This document shows positions 1 to 10,467 of a stretch of 64,000 nt of DNA, piece by piece. Position numbers and translations under genes: made by a program. Below the pieces are notes generated by a model that was given only the letters and a program-made list of their open reading frames with translations, was not told where the DNA came from and did no database searches. Each line of letters starts with the position of its first letter. Position 1 is the stretch's first letter. This stretch comes from Erwinia_E haradaeae_D (GTDB taxonomy: Bacteria; Pseudomonadota; Gammaproteobacteria; Enterobacterales; Enterobacteriaceae), in the NCBI RefSeq assembly GCF_900698935.1, contig NZ_LR217715.1, positions 930,001-994,000 of the forward strand, read 5' to 3'.

Positions 1-382
1 GATCATGTGTGTAAGATCTTTGAAGTGTTCCGCGAGTAGCCAATAAACCTATGACACCATTACGTGTTAAATAAGTAGCAGGTTTTATTGCTGGGACCAC
101 CCCTACTACTGGAAAGATAAAACGCGCTCGTAGTGCAGGCAAACTCACAATACTGGCTGAATTACATGCAATCACCACTAGTGCAAGTGCGTGAAGGCGC
201 GTCACTGCTGAAATAATCGATACGACTCTTTGCGTAGTAATCTCTGCGGATTTTTCGCCATAAGGAAAGACAATATTATCAAATACATATAAGTAATGAA
301 GATTTGGTAATAATTTACATATTTCATTGTAGACGGACAAACCGCCAACACCAGAGTCAAATACTAACACTGTAGAACACAT
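1..382 (-). CDS. murI: Glutamate racemase, N-terminal part (cut by window edge)
   Basis: Makes D-glutamate from L-glutamate for peptidoglycan in the cytosol. Translating the minus strand from the ATG at 382 gives about 127 residues that run off the left edge. Visible are the N-terminal VFDSGVGGLSV motif with the catalytic Asp-Ser, the FPYGEKS stretch, and ACNSAS with the first catalytic Cys (most relatives have CNTAS). The reading frame is open throughout the visible part. The C-terminal half with the second catalytic Cys lies outside the window, so intactness cannot be judged. Its usual neighbours btuB and an rRNA operon are not seen on this side. Confidence 0.93.
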   Translation of the reverse strand, partial: MCSTVLVFDSGVGGLSVYNEICKLLPNLHYLYVFDNIVFPYGEKSAEITTQRVVSIISAVTRLHALALVVIACNSASIVSLPALRARFIFPVVGVVPAIKPATYLTRNGVIGLLATRGTLQRSYTHD

Positions 383-1169
383 AATATATCATCTATCTGC
401 ATGCGAATATCTAATACCATATCCATATGTCAAGACTGGACCGCTAATTATATCAGATCCCTATCAATTTGAATTAATGAGTATCTCTTTTCAAATATTT
501 TTGAACAGTGTACTAATTAAGAGCGCACAGTAAGCAAAGTATAAAACTGCTTAAAATATGAACATGAGAACGAAGGTGTATTGGCGTCGGATCCTCTTCT
601 CGTACGAATTAGATGCTGTTCTATGCCTCTAGAGTGTGTATTCTTTTTAGAATATCCAATATCTTCTTTATGTATGCTTATCATTGCAATGGTTAAAAAC
701 CACTAAAGACTTGATTATATTTTATGCATACTTAATACGGAAAACCTTGATATAATGACCTTCACATCGGAAAAAATTAAAAATACTATGCGATCTCAAT
801 TTCCTTAATACAAACATATACACGATGCTTATATAACTTTCATTCAATCTTTTTATACTCTAATACACAACCGGTACCAAGAGTTAAAGATGATTCTGTT
901 AGCGCTATAAACGTGATGCTATACATGAAAGCGTTAAGGTTAGATTAATTGATCACACAATCTACATATACTAAGTATTCTACTTATTGTTATGGTATTT
1001 TTCATAAATATATAAAATATTCTAATAGTATATTCAAAAAACACATACAGCCATTACACATTAGCTTTTGCTATTTATGCACATAATACTATACTATATG
1101 TTATAATTTTAGGTAGAATCCTAAAATTGACTATTTGACTATATATATCATAGTCCACTATTATAAATA
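383..1169. other. Gene-free AT-rich stretch between murI and tRNA-Arg
   Basis: About 790 bases with no reading frame or RNA I can support. One hairpin at 1105-1128 is listed separately. The murI promoter should lie just right of 382 but I could not pick it out. Confidence 0.5.
1105..1128 (-). terminator. Possible terminator hairpin after the tRNA pair
   Basis: Nine-base perfect stem (AATTTTAGG / CCTAAAATT) with a six-base loop, 42 bases beyond the 3' end of tRNA-Arg on the minus strand. The stem is AT-rich and lacks a clean U-run, so it may be a weak terminator or a processing structure. Confidence 0.35.
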
Positions 1170-1246
1170 TGGTGCATCCAGGAGGATTCGAACCTCCGAC
1201 CGCTCGGTTCGTAGCCGAGTACTCTATCCAACTGAGCTATGGATGC
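1170..1246 (-). tRNA. tRNA-Arg (anticodon ACG)
   Basis: On the minus strand this folds into a standard 77-nt cloverleaf: acceptor GCATCCA/TGGATGC, anticodon stem CTCGG/CCGAG around loop CTACGAA, T-arm with GGTTCGAATCC, and an encoded CCA end. Anticodon ACG reads the CGN arginine codons, with A34 normally edited to inosine by TadA. It lies four bases after tRNA-Ser, as in the enterobacterial serV-argVYZQ cluster, but only one Arg copy remains here. Confidence 0.98.
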
Positions 1247-1250
1247 GTAA

Positions 1251-1342
1251 TGGCGGTGAGACGGGGATTCGAACCCCGGATGCAGATTGCACCACATACT
1301 CCCTTAGCAGGGGAGCGCCTTCAACCTCTCGGCCATCTCACC
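1251..1342 (-). tRNA. tRNA-Ser (anticodon GCT)
   Basis: A 92-nt class II tRNA with the long variable arm, read on the minus strand. Acceptor GGTGAGA, anticodon stem CTCCC/GGGAG with loop CTGCTAA, T-arm GGGTTCGAATCCC, discriminator G and encoded CCA. Anticodon GCT reads AGC/AGU. It matches E. coli serV closely and is transcribed ahead of tRNA-Arg, presumably as one transcript. Confidence 0.98.
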
Positions 1343-1876
1343 ACTAAAAATTCCTTATTTTTAAATATCGCATGCTAAAATAAATCGTCAGTATTCTTAC
1401 TAATATCAATGCGTAACTTATTATTTACTTTTTCGTTATTTCAAGTCAACTTATTTTTCTATCAGATGTCATCTATTTTCAATATTTTATAGATGCAGAA
1501 ACAGATTCTGCAAGCTCCATTCACGGTTTGTTATCGATCATACAAAAATACTTATACTTCACCTAATAATGTGCGTGAAGAAAACAACATACATCCCTGT
1601 AGTTTATATTTTATATTTCGTTATCTTTCCATACGTAAACAACAAAATAATAGACTATAGTCTAAATTTGATAATCGTGAAAATACAGACTTACTTAGTA
1701 AAATTTTACAATATACCTACATACTTGATGAACATTTAACTACCATTGAGTGTATTGTACACACTAAACATCAATCTGATAGTTGGCATGGCTGTTTAAG
1801 AAATCCGTCATTTTTACATATCATATTATAATCACAGATATTTTTTATCCTATAGTTTCTTTTAACGATAGAAATT
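1343..1876. other. Gene-free stretch between tRNA-Ser and proP
   Basis: In E. coli csrA and alaS lie upstream of serV; I find no recognisable csrA here. A perfect 7-bp hairpin with a five-base loop sits at 1494-1512 (TGCAGAA / TTCTGCA); it has no U-run and no clear owner. The tRNA promoter must lie here but I cannot assign a good -10. Confidence 0.45.
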
Positions 1877-3376
1877 TTAATGTATCACAGGTGAACGTTT
1901 TTCTTCTAGTGCGGTAAGCTGTTGTTTCACCTTTGTGATTTTTTTCTCAGTATTAATATGATGTGTTTTTACAAGTTCCTGGGCTTCTTCTAAATTTGAA
2001 GCGATAGGGTCAGTACCGCGCAAAGGTAAGTTGGCCGTTTCTCGCATCATGATCCCGGTCAATAACCCAACACCTCCTACTATCATTAGATAGTATGCTG
2101 GTACATACAAGTTATGAGTGATTTCCACTAACCACGCAGAAATTGTTGGGGTAAAACTAGCAATCAATACTGAAATATTAAACCAAACAGCTAATGCACT
2201 ATATCGCATGCGAGTTGGAAACAAAACCGGTAATACTGATGCCATCACACCAGTAAAGCTATTGAGAATGAAGGATAATATTAGTAAACCACAGTAAATA
2301 AGCTCAATCATACCACTATTAATTAACATAAAACAAGGCATGGCGCAACATAACAACATACTGCTGCCGATAATGAATAATGGGCGACGACCGAACTTAT
2401 CACTCATTAAACCCATTATTGGTTGTAATAATAACATACCAAGCATAATGGTTATCATTATCCTGATCCCCTGCTCTTCAGAATAATGCAAGTTATGCGA
2501 TAAATAACTGGGTAGATAAGTCAGCAACATATAGTATGTAACATTAGTCGTAATAACCAAGCCTATACAAGTGAGACCACTCCTCCAATAGCTAGCGAGA
2601 ATCTCTCTCAAAGACACTTGCCAACGAGTCGCTCTTATGCCAGTAGACAACTCACAACTACCTTTTTTTTTTGAATGTGTAACATGCTTCTGAAAGACAG
2701 GTGTCTCTTCTATTTTCCGGCGCAAATGCAACCCCATTAAACCAAGAGGTAATGCCATTAAAAACAGAATACGCCAACCCCATTGGCGAAAATGATCCGG
2801 CCCAGTCATAAAGGAAATCAGGACTACCAATCCAGCTCCTAGTAAAAAACCAGCAATAGAGCTAAAATCTAACCAACTACTCATAAAACCACGTTTACGA
2901 TCTGGCGAATATTCAGCCACAAAGATAGCAGCCCCAATATATTCACCCCCTACTGCAAATCCTTGAACAATTTTACAGAGAATTAGACAGATAGGGGACC
3001 ATATTCCTATAGAATGGTAGGATGGAATTATGCTTATACAAGCAGTACTTAATGACATGATAATGATAGTTAGTGAAAGTATTTTTTGGCGACCATACTT
3101 ATCTCCTAACGCTCCAAAAAACAAACCGCCTAATGGTCGAACTAAAAACGGCACAGAAAAAGTTGCCAATACTGCCATTCGTTGTATGCCAAGCTCGCTG
3201 GAAGGAAAAAAAACCTCTCCTAATGCGTAAGCTATAAACCCATATATACTGACATCAAACCACTCAATAGTATTACCTAATGCGGCTGCTTTAATAGCTT
3301 GATATAATCTACCATTATCAATAATCATGACGTCTGTTAATCCAATAATATTGTCATGCTGTTTTTTAAATGTCAT
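1877..3376 (-). CDS. proP: Proline/glycine betaine:H+ symporter ProP
   Basis: Osmosensing major-facilitator transporter of the inner membrane that takes up proline, betaine and other compatible solutes with protons. The 499 residues match E. coli ProP end to end, including N-terminal NTIEWFDVSIYGF, the motif-A loop GDKYGRQK after TM2, the EYSPDRKRGF loop and the second motif SDKFGRRP. The C-terminal tail (about 455-499, with EEAQELVKTHH and TEKKITKVKQQL) keeps the heptad-like coiled coil that tunes the osmotic set point in E. coli. Start ATG has an AGGG eight bases upstream. A run of ten A (sense strand, plus positions 2663-2672) lies in the central loop. It is flanked by long empty DNA on the upstream side, so it is probably monocistronic. 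Confidence 0.96.
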   Translation of the reverse strand: MTFKKQHDNIIGLTDVMIIDNGRLYQAIKAAALGNTIEWFDVSIYGFIAYALGEVFFPSSELGIQRMAVLATFSVPFLVRPLGGLFFGALGDKYGRQKILSLTIIIMSLSTACISIIPSYHSIGIWSPICLILCKIVQGFAVGGEYIGAAIFVAEYSPDRKRGFMSSWLDFSSIAGFLLGAGLVVLISFMTGPDHFRQWGWRILFLMALPLGLMGLHLRRKIEETPVFQKHVTHSKKKGSCELSTGIRATRWQVSLREILASYWRSGLTCIGLVITTNVTYYMLLTYLPSYLSHNLHYSEEQGIRIMITIMLGMLLLQPIMGLMSDKFGRRPLFIIGSSMLLCCAMPCFMLINSGMIELIYCGLLILSFILNSFTGVMASVLPVLFPTRMRYSALAVWFNISVLIASFTPTISAWLVEITHNLYVPAYYLMIVGGVGLLTGIMMRETANLPLRGTDPIASNLEEAQELVKTHHINTEKKITKVKQQLTALEEKRSPVIH

Positions 3377-5228
3377 ATGTCGTACCCTATATGATCTTTT
3401 TAAACTTTTATTAAAATGGAATAGTTAGGGGAGGTTATTACTAAACATACTCATAAAGTCATATACTATAAGCGTAATAATGTGAGAGCCTTCCCTTCCA
3501 AAAAATATCTTCTGCTCGGTATGTTGTGGCCCTGAAGGTAAATCTACTAATCTCTTTTAGTCCTTACTATCAAGTCGATATGTTCCTCTAAAACCTCTAA
3601 GCTATTTATCTATCTCACCTATTAATTACATTATATCTATGGTGTCGTAGTAAAAGTTAAAACGGATTTGCAAGATACTAAACATAGTATAAACTAATAC
3701 TCGGTATTAATGGTTTCAAAAAAAACAGGAGGTATTGTTTCATATATTTAACATCAAAAGCAGAAGCAATACTCTTTTTTAAAATACATGCTTGATTTTT
3801 ACAATAAAAATACATAAAAGCTTCAAAAAACTATATTTTTTCAATACATATATAACACACATATACCTGAGAAAAATAACGCACAAGAAACCATCAGACT
3901 CCAACAGTTTCACTACAGAGCGAAAACATACACTTCATAATAAATACAAAGCGGATAATGACAGCACTCTAACTATTGCACACCTGAAACCATCGATCTC
4001 TATGTAATGATACATGCTTATAAACCACGATAAATACAGTATTAAGTGCATAATGCGCTTTAAAATTGTACAATAAAAATTTATTTTGCCCTTTATCGAT
4101 CTACTTTAATTGTATTGGATGATACTTATCATTCATTAATAAATATATGTTAAATACACAATTACACACCTCCATGACCTAATATTATCAGATACAAGAT
4201 GCATCGAATGCCACAGAGATCACATTTCAAAAAAAAGACACAATCTCACGAAAATTTCTACATGAATTTGAACACATGCACTGTCTTTTTTGACATACTT
4301 GCATCTAAATACCAAAAACTAACTGCAAGATAGTAAAGTCTCATGTTTTTATAAAGCAAAACCTTTAACTTAACATATACGTACAATACTATTATTATTG
4401 AAAGAATTTTATTTAAATAAAATACGATGCACTGCGTGCATACACTGATTACTCTACATACCTAATAATCATTTCTATGATGGCATACTGTCACTCATGA
4501 ACATAAAACGAGTCATCCATTGACATAGTGTAATTTGTAAAAACCAACTTATCATATCAGGACTCGTGATCATATTGTGTAAGTATGTATTCTTACAATT
4601 ACTAACATATATACACAGCCATGGGAGTTATTTGTCTAAATCATATAAAATTAAGGTAGCTCGACATATCGGATTATTACAGCGATGAAAATCAATCTTA
4701 AGTTAATCTATAGAACCCGCTCTTCAATGCAATCTTCAGCTAGATGTTTGATCCTGTAATATACTTACTAGGTCAAAGCAAGCATGCGTATGAAAGCTAT
4801 AACTGCAATCTCACTGCTTAATATATCTACGACAACATTGCCCATCCATCTAAAATAAAAAAATAATTTTTTATAAACTAAACTTTTTAAAAAAAACAAG
4901 AGCTTATGTACATATCATCTTCTCTCTTGTGTAATATATCTCACACGAGTCATAATATTTAGTATAGTAATAGGCTAGCTTAGACTGCTCATATATCTAC
5001 TAAATTTCAGATCAGCAGTGAAAACTATACCTTGGAGGCGGTGTTAAAATAGCAATATGTATATCCTAACATCATGTAGTGATATTTGTTCTGTGCTAGA
5101 AGTAGCGTCCACAAAGTTTTCCAATTGTGTACATTGATAGCATTCCTAGAAATATATAGCTATCCTCATAATCAAGAGGGTATAATGAACGCTTACTTAT
5201 CTTATAAAAATTGCAAGGAAGATACTTC
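3377..5228. other. 1.85 kb gene-free region upstream of proP and rpmE
   Basis: Very AT-rich. I see no protein family, tRNA or strong terminator. Short open frames here (for example 3792-4007) have low-complexity translations and look like chance. Promoters for the divergent proP and rpmE genes should lie at its ends. Confidence 0.5.
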
Positions 5229-5438
5229 ATGAAAAAAAACATTCATCCTCACTATACTAGTATAATTGCTAAATGCTCTTGCGGAAATGAAATTAAAACT
5301 TGTTCGACAGCCCCCAATAATCTCACTCTAGATGTATGTAGTAACTGCCACCCATTTTATACCGGTAAACAACGTGATGTAGCTAGTGGTGGTCGTGTAG
5401 ATCGTTTTAACAAACGTTTTGGTATTGCAAATAAATAA
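5229..5438 (+). CDS. rpmE: 50S ribosomal protein L31, zinc-binding form
   Basis: Component of the large ribosomal subunit, bridging to the small subunit. The 69-residue product starts MKKNIHPHY and matches E. coli L31 (70 aa) throughout. Zinc ligands are present as Cys16, Cys18, Cys37 and Cys40, so this is the C+ type. An in-frame upstream ATG at 5211 is less likely: the family always starts at MKK, and an AAGGA precedes 5229 at a suitable distance. The gene stands alone; priA, its usual divergent neighbour, is not here. Confidence 0.97.
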   Translation: MKKNIHPHYTSIIAKCSCGNEIKTCSTAPNNLTLDVCSNCHPFYTGKQRDVASGGRVDRFNKRFGIANK

Positions 5439-6167
5439 GCTATACGCGCTAGTAGCACTTATTTATCACTAAAATAGAAACGCGACTAATGTCAATGACA
5501 ATAATAAAAAATCTCTAAATAAACCGTATTCTTTTACATACAACTATTTTTTAAAAATTATGTAACACAAGATATTACTAATAATACTTAATTGAGTAAC
5601 CACCGCAACATATGCGTATTCTACGCGTTCTTCACGCGTATAAATATAATACATACGATATATGTCTTATCTCTACTCGCGCGCTTCAAGGTCAAAACAA
5701 TCGTATTAGGTATACTATACTGCATTAAAATAAAGATAGCATCGTAACATGGCGCATGATAATAGAGATGGATAGTGTATAATACATGATCAACAGATAA
5801 TGCTTATTATGCCGCTATCCTAATAAAAGACTCAAAAGCGCTATACATTGTATGTCTATGCATGACATACCAATCAATCTAATAATTCAAGGCTCTCTGA
5901 ACATAAAAAACTAACACCTCTCTACCATCATAGTTAGACAAATAGCAAGAAATGCGCCTTGGTTGACTGTATGCGCTGTTTACTTATTGCGAATAGACAG
6001 ATAGTTTTGCAGAAAGATTATAAATCTTCTACTTTCTTCAAAAATATGCTTAAAATTTTGCAACGTATTATAATTAAAGAGAAAAATATATTACAGTAAT
6101 TAATTACATGTATTGCTTTACAAAAATCACAGACCTTTCTGTATAAAATATATATTAGAGAGATACA
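5439..6167. other. Gene-free stretch between rpmE and rmuC
   Basis: No gene, RNA or convincing terminator recognised in this 0.73 kb. In E. coli udp precedes rmuC; I see no trace of it. Confidence 0.45.
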
Positions 6168-7727
6168 TTGAATACTACACTCACCTTCAGCGCTATCACA
6201 GGTCTATCTAGTATGATACTAAGTTGGACATATTCTATATGGCGCTTAAAGCAAAAAACAAAAAAAATAGCTGTTGAAAAACATCTACTAATGCAATCAG
6301 CTACATTGGCACATAATGAAATCCACGATTTAAAAAAAGAACGAGACACCCTCAATCTAAAAATACTTCACCACGAAAAAACACATCAACATCTATGTAA
6401 TTCACTTATGATCGCTGAAGAAAAGCTACATAATCTAGAACACTGGCGCAATGAAAATGAACAATTAACAAAAGAAAAACATGCACAAATCAAAATTAAT
6501 CACGCTCAAACTATAGAAATACACGAAATGCGGATTCGTTTAGAAGAAACGCGTCTCGCTGCAGAAGAACGACAAAGGCTATTAGAACATAATGAAAACT
6601 ACCTCAGTGCAAAATTTGAAAATCTAGCACATCGTATCTTAGAAAACCAGAGACACAGCCTTGGTGAACAAAACCAACAAAACTTACATAGTTTTATCAC
6701 CCCATTACGTAAACAATTAGAAGGATTTCGGAACCAGATCCAAGAAGGGTTGAGTCAAGAAGCTCGTGAACATCATACGCTGATCCATGAAATTCACAAT
6801 CTACAGAAACTCAATTCAAAAATGGCTCAAGAAACCATAAATCTAACACAAGCCTTAAAGGGAGGAAATAAAATACAAGGACAATGGGGAGAGCTGATTC
6901 TTGAAAAAGTATTAGAGTCTGCTGGGCTACGCAAAGGGCATGAGTACCTCACACAAGTGAGTATACCGCTAGAAACACATGGATATTCGCAACCAGATAT
7001 TATTGTGCGATTACCACAGGGTAAGGATGTGATTATTGACTCCAAGATGACTTTACTGGCCTATGAAAAATATTTTAATTCCACTGATAATATACAGCGC
7101 TCAGCGGCTCTTAAAGAACATATTACTGCCATTCGCGGACATCTTCGACAATTGCATAAAAAAGATTATCATAAATTACCAAATATGCGATCTCTAGACT
7201 ATATTTTAATGTTTATTCCAGTAGAATCCGCTTTTCTTCTTGCTATCGATCAACAACCTGAACTCATTAACGACGCTTTTAAGCAAAATATCATGATCGT
7301 AAGCCCCTCCACACTGTTAGTCGCATTACGTACAATTAAGAATCTCTGGCATTATGAAAATCAAAATCGTTATACACAGAAAATTGCTGACCACGCTACT
7401 CGCTTGTATGATAAAATACGCTTATTTGTAGATGATATGAGTCATATTGGGCATAGCTTAAATAAAGCACAATATAGTTACCAACAGGCCATGAAAAAAC
7501 TTTCAGAAGGACGAGGTAATTTAATTTCACAAGCGGAAGAGTTTCGAAAGATGGGCGTACAAATTACAAGACCCATTAATCCACAATTAGCGCAATCATC
7601 AACTCTACAGGAACATGATATCACACAGAATAACACTCAGCCTATCTGCAATTCACACCATTCTGAACATACTTCACAGTACATTGAATCTAGTATACAC
7701 CCTAGCACTCATGAGATACATCAATAA
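6168..7727 (+). CDS. rmuC: DNA recombination protein RmuC
   Basis: RmuC limits rearrangements at short inverted repeats in E. coli; the mechanism is not settled, but the family has a PD-(D/E)xK nuclease-like fold. The 519 residues comprise a short N-terminal hydrophobic segment (about 5-25), a long coiled coil (about 30-180) and the conserved C-terminal domain with ALKGGNKIQGQWGE, QPDIIVRLPQGKDVIIDSKM, YILMFIPVE and SPSTLLVALRTI. Start is TTG at 6168 with a purine stretch (AGAGAG) upstream; no better start exists. The last 50 residues after INPQLAQSS are a Ser/His/Gln-rich tail of little similarity. rmuC before ubiE is the enterobacterial order, but 1.4 kb of empty DNA now separates them. Confidence 0.95.
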   Translation: MNTTLTFSAITGLSSMILSWTYSIWRLKQKTKKIAVEKHLLMQSATLAHNEIHDLKKERDTLNLKILHHEKTHQHLCNSLMIAEEKLHNLEHWRNENEQLTKEKHAQIKINHAQTIEIHEMRIRLEETRLAAEERQRLLEHNENYLSAKFENLAHRILENQRHSLGEQNQQNLHSFITPLRKQLEGFRNQIQEGLSQEAREHHTLIHEIHNLQKLNSKMAQETINLTQALKGGNKIQGQWGELILEKVLESAGLRKGHEYLTQVSIPLETHGYSQPDIIVRLPQGKDVIIDSKMTLLAYEKYFNSTDNIQRSAALKEHITAIRGHLRQLHKKDYHKLPNMRSLDYILMFIPVESAFLLAIDQQPELINDAFKQNIMIVSPSTLLVALRTIKNLWHYENQNRYTQKIADHATRLYDKIRLFVDDMSHIGHSLNKAQYSYQQAMKKLSEGRGNLISQAEEFRKMGVQITRPINPQLAQSSTLQEHDITQNNTQPICNSHHSEHTSQYIESSIHPSTHEIHQ

Positions 7728-9104
7728 ATTTCACCTTATAAGATCAGGCTTTCTCTACAAGAGATATCTAATGATCGAGAGTATATAAACACTAGTTTGG
7801 ATCTCGAAAAAGATGATTGATGTTTCTCATACAAAACATGGTTGCTTACTAAGTAAGTAGTATCGTTTCTTCTGAAAAAACAAACGTACTCAATATATCA
7901 ATATCACAAAACTGACAAGATACCACCCTACGCTAAATCCTTCAATCTGAAAAATAGTAGTGTAAACAACACATGTCTTGATATTGCTTCCTTTTCTCCT
8001 AACTTTAGAAGCTTATGTTAAGCATTTTCAATGCACTACCATGCTATATCCATTAGACTAGTTATATACACTCTATACGTATCTATATTGCAGTGCAAAC
8101 CGCACCGCAATATCAGCACCACACAAAATTGTCAATGAGCCAACGCGCCTAAATATCTCATAGTGCTTCATATGTAGAGGTAGCAAATATTTATTGAATC
8201 TCTGTACAACACACACGATGTGGCATGCATTTACATCAACTAAATATAGTGTAATAATATACACGGCTTTTATGACTACACAAAATCGTTGTGTCATATA
8301 CATATATAGAACACTATTTTTAATAATTTTATACTTTATAGCGCAATATTCTTATGGATCATCATTTTATAAAAATCAACAATATTTTTATGGTATAATT
8401 ATTAGCAATAAAGCGATTAGTATAATCACAATAGCAAATACTGCATCCACAATATACATAATTTATAACCAATACTAATCGACACTAATGTATAATCAGA
8501 TTGATGTTATACAATTATATTCGCATGCCAAATAATATTAAAACCTACACCCACATACAAAAACCTAACATGTTAACTCGCATAAAACTATCTATAACCA
8601 AACGAAACTTAGTGCATGATATTCAAAAAAACACTAATAATTTCGTGCAAATTTAAAAACATTAAACTTATCAGACATATAGATTATTATAAGACCGAGA
8701 TCAATATGTATCTATGATGAAAATCCCAAAATACGCAGCCCATAAAATATAAGGGCTATTTAAAAAATATTTATCTAAACAAAAGACACAAGAATATTTA
8801 CATAACATACTCTTAAAAATCAATGACACAAGGAACACCATAAAATCAAAAGTATTATGCTAGGTAACAGTACCTTATATCATGATCATACTCATCAGTA
8901 TAACATTGAGTGGAATACACCTATTATAGAATACACCCCATTATATCAATATATCATAGTGCTATTATAACAGATCATAAACGTAAGCGCATTTCAACAT
9001 AATCATCTAAAAATTACATGACACCACACTACAATTAAGCAGCATACATTGCCGTAGCAATGCAAAAATCTGAAAAAACAAAAGATATCGAAGGAAAATA
9101 CTAG
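7728..9104. other. 1.4 kb gene-free region between rmuC and ubiE
   Basis: In E. coli rmuC and ubiE are nearly adjacent, so this DNA is inserted or degraded material. The longest frame (8194-8478) translates to a low-complexity Ile/Tyr/Asn-rich string without family resemblance. Nothing else seen. Confidence 0.45.
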
Positions 9105-9860
9105 ATGACAAAAACCGTAAAGGATACTACTCTCTTTGGTTATCGAACTGTGTTAAAAAAAGAAAAGCAACATCTTGTTTCTCAAGTATTTAGTTCAGTA
9201 GCGTCTAAATATGATCTTATGAATGATCTTATGTCATTTGGTGTTCACCGTATTTGGAAACGTTGGGTTATTGAATATAGTGGTGTTAAACCTGGTCAAT
9301 ATGTTTTGGATTTAGCAGGTGGCACAGGCGACCTTACAGAAAAATTTTCATTCGTAGTAGGGGATACCGGGTTAGTTGTTCTTGCTGACATTAATAGCTC
9401 TATGCTTAAAATAGGTAGAGATAAATTACGCAACAAAGGTATTATCAATAATGTCATATACATACAGGCCAACGCAGAAACCTTACCATTTCCGGAAAAT
9501 ATTTTTGATTGTGTAAGTATTGGATTTGGGTTACGTAATGTTACTGACATGACTAAAGCATTAACATCTATTTTGAGAGTCCTAAAAATCGGAGGACGTC
9601 TACTTGTATTAGAATTCTCAAAACCGCAATGCGCATTCTTAAGTACATTATTTGATATTTACTCTTTTCAAATCCTACCGCACCTAGGATCTCTTATTGT
9701 ACAAGACGCAAGTAGCTATCGTTATCTTGCAGAATCCATCCGTATGCATCCTGATCAAGATACTCTGGAAAGAGCCATGATAAATGTAGGTTTTTGCCAT
9801 ACCACATATCAAAATTTTACAGGTGGGATTGTGGCGTTACACCGTGGTTTTAAATTTTAA
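9105..9860 (+). CDS. ubiE: Ubiquinone/menaquinone C-methyltransferase UbiE
   Basis: AdoMet-dependent C-methylation of the benzoquinol ring in ubiquinone synthesis (and demethylmenaquinol where menaquinone is made). At 251 residues it equals the E. coli length. Motif I is VLDLAGGTGDL (about residues 68-78), followed by LADIN, the ANAETLPFPENIFDCVSIGFGLRNVTD block and the end ALHRGFKF. An AAGGA lies just before the ATG. The downstream partner genes ubiJ and ubiB follow after a 334-base gap instead of almost directly. Confidence 0.97.
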   Translation: MTKTVKDTTLFGYRTVLKKEKQHLVSQVFSSVASKYDLMNDLMSFGVHRIWKRWVIEYSGVKPGQYVLDLAGGTGDLTEKFSFVVGDTGLVVLADINSSMLKIGRDKLRNKGIINNVIYIQANAETLPFPENIFDCVSIGFGLRNVTDMTKALTSILRVLKIGGRLLVLEFSKPQCAFLSTLFDIYSFQILPHLGSLIVQDASSYRYLAESIRMHPDQDTLERAMINVGFCHTTYQNFTGGIVALHRGFKF

Positions 9861-10194
9861 AAAAATATCCATAAGATTACCTAGCATATTTACAAATATT
9901 TTAAAAAAGTGTAATTAATCGTATGCTTTGTAAAAAATAAGTAAAAGATAAGTTTGTATATCTATATCATCGCAGCTTAAAAAATAGTGATGAGAAAGTT
10001 TAATCTGCTCATACTATTCTTTTGTGATAACAATTTTTACATATTTTAAATAACAAGCCTGATAAAATATCAGATTTGACCATTACTACTAATTTTATCA
10101 CACTATTGACACTATATAATCATCGACAACTAAAATAACTCATAGAGAATCGGATTCTACAGATAGTGTCATTCACATCTCACATAACACTTAA
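9861..10194. other. Degraded interval where the 5' half of ubiJ should be
   Basis: 334 AT-rich bases between ubiE and the remaining ubiJ segment. All frames are interrupted; an in-frame TAA sits directly before the TTG at 10195. No trace of the SCP2 domain can be read in any frame. Confidence 0.6.
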
Positions 10195-10467
10195 TTGGAC
10201 ACACAAAAATTGAACATCAAAGATTGGCTGTCTATATCAATGGGAGATATTCTGACCCAGAAAATATGGCAGCACGTCCACTGTCATTATGACCTTGTAA
10301 ATCGCAATATAAAAAATAAAAAAAAATACCTGTCTGACGCTTTCACTGAAGAGTGGAACCTCATGCCTAGCTCTAATGAGCTAGCGTGTTTTATAAGAGA
10401 GGTAGATGTTTTAATACATACATTAAATGTACTTGATCATCGTATTCAAAGTTTGGAGAAAAAATGA
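10195..10467 (+). CDS. ubiJ: Truncated ubiquinone accessory factor UbiJ (C-terminal half)
   Basis: UbiJ with UbiK assists the soluble Ubi complex; its N-terminal SCP2 domain binds lipid and its C-terminal helices form a coiled coil with UbiK. This frame encodes 90 residues that align with the last ~95 of E. coli UbiJ (201 aa), including AFTEEW, the SNELACF region and the LDHRIQSLEKK end. The SCP2 domain is missing and an in-frame stop precedes the TTG start, so it cannot be extended. The frame is intact and its stop overlaps the ubiB start (ATGA), keeping translational coupling. That the helical half is still open and coupled suggests it is functional or only recently dead. From memory, E. 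coli work reports an RNA (EsrE) and essential C-terminal coding in this same half. Confidence 0.82.
   Translation: MDTQKLNIKDWLSISMGDILTQKIWQHVHCHYDLVNRNIKNKKKYLSDAFTEEWNLMPSSNELACFIREVDVLIHTLNVLDHRIQSLEKK

Noticed and set aside
1135..1378. Two open frames of about 70 codons on the plus strand
   Set aside because: They run antisense through tRNA-Arg and tRNA-Ser; such frames commonly appear across tRNA genes and have no other support.
3792..4007. 71-codon frame upstream of rpmE
   Set aside because: Low complexity, no start context and no recognisable similarity.
8194..8478. 94-codon frame between rmuC and ubiE
   Set aside because: Ile/Tyr/Asn-rich low-complexity translation typical of chance frames in AT-rich DNA; no ribosome site or family.
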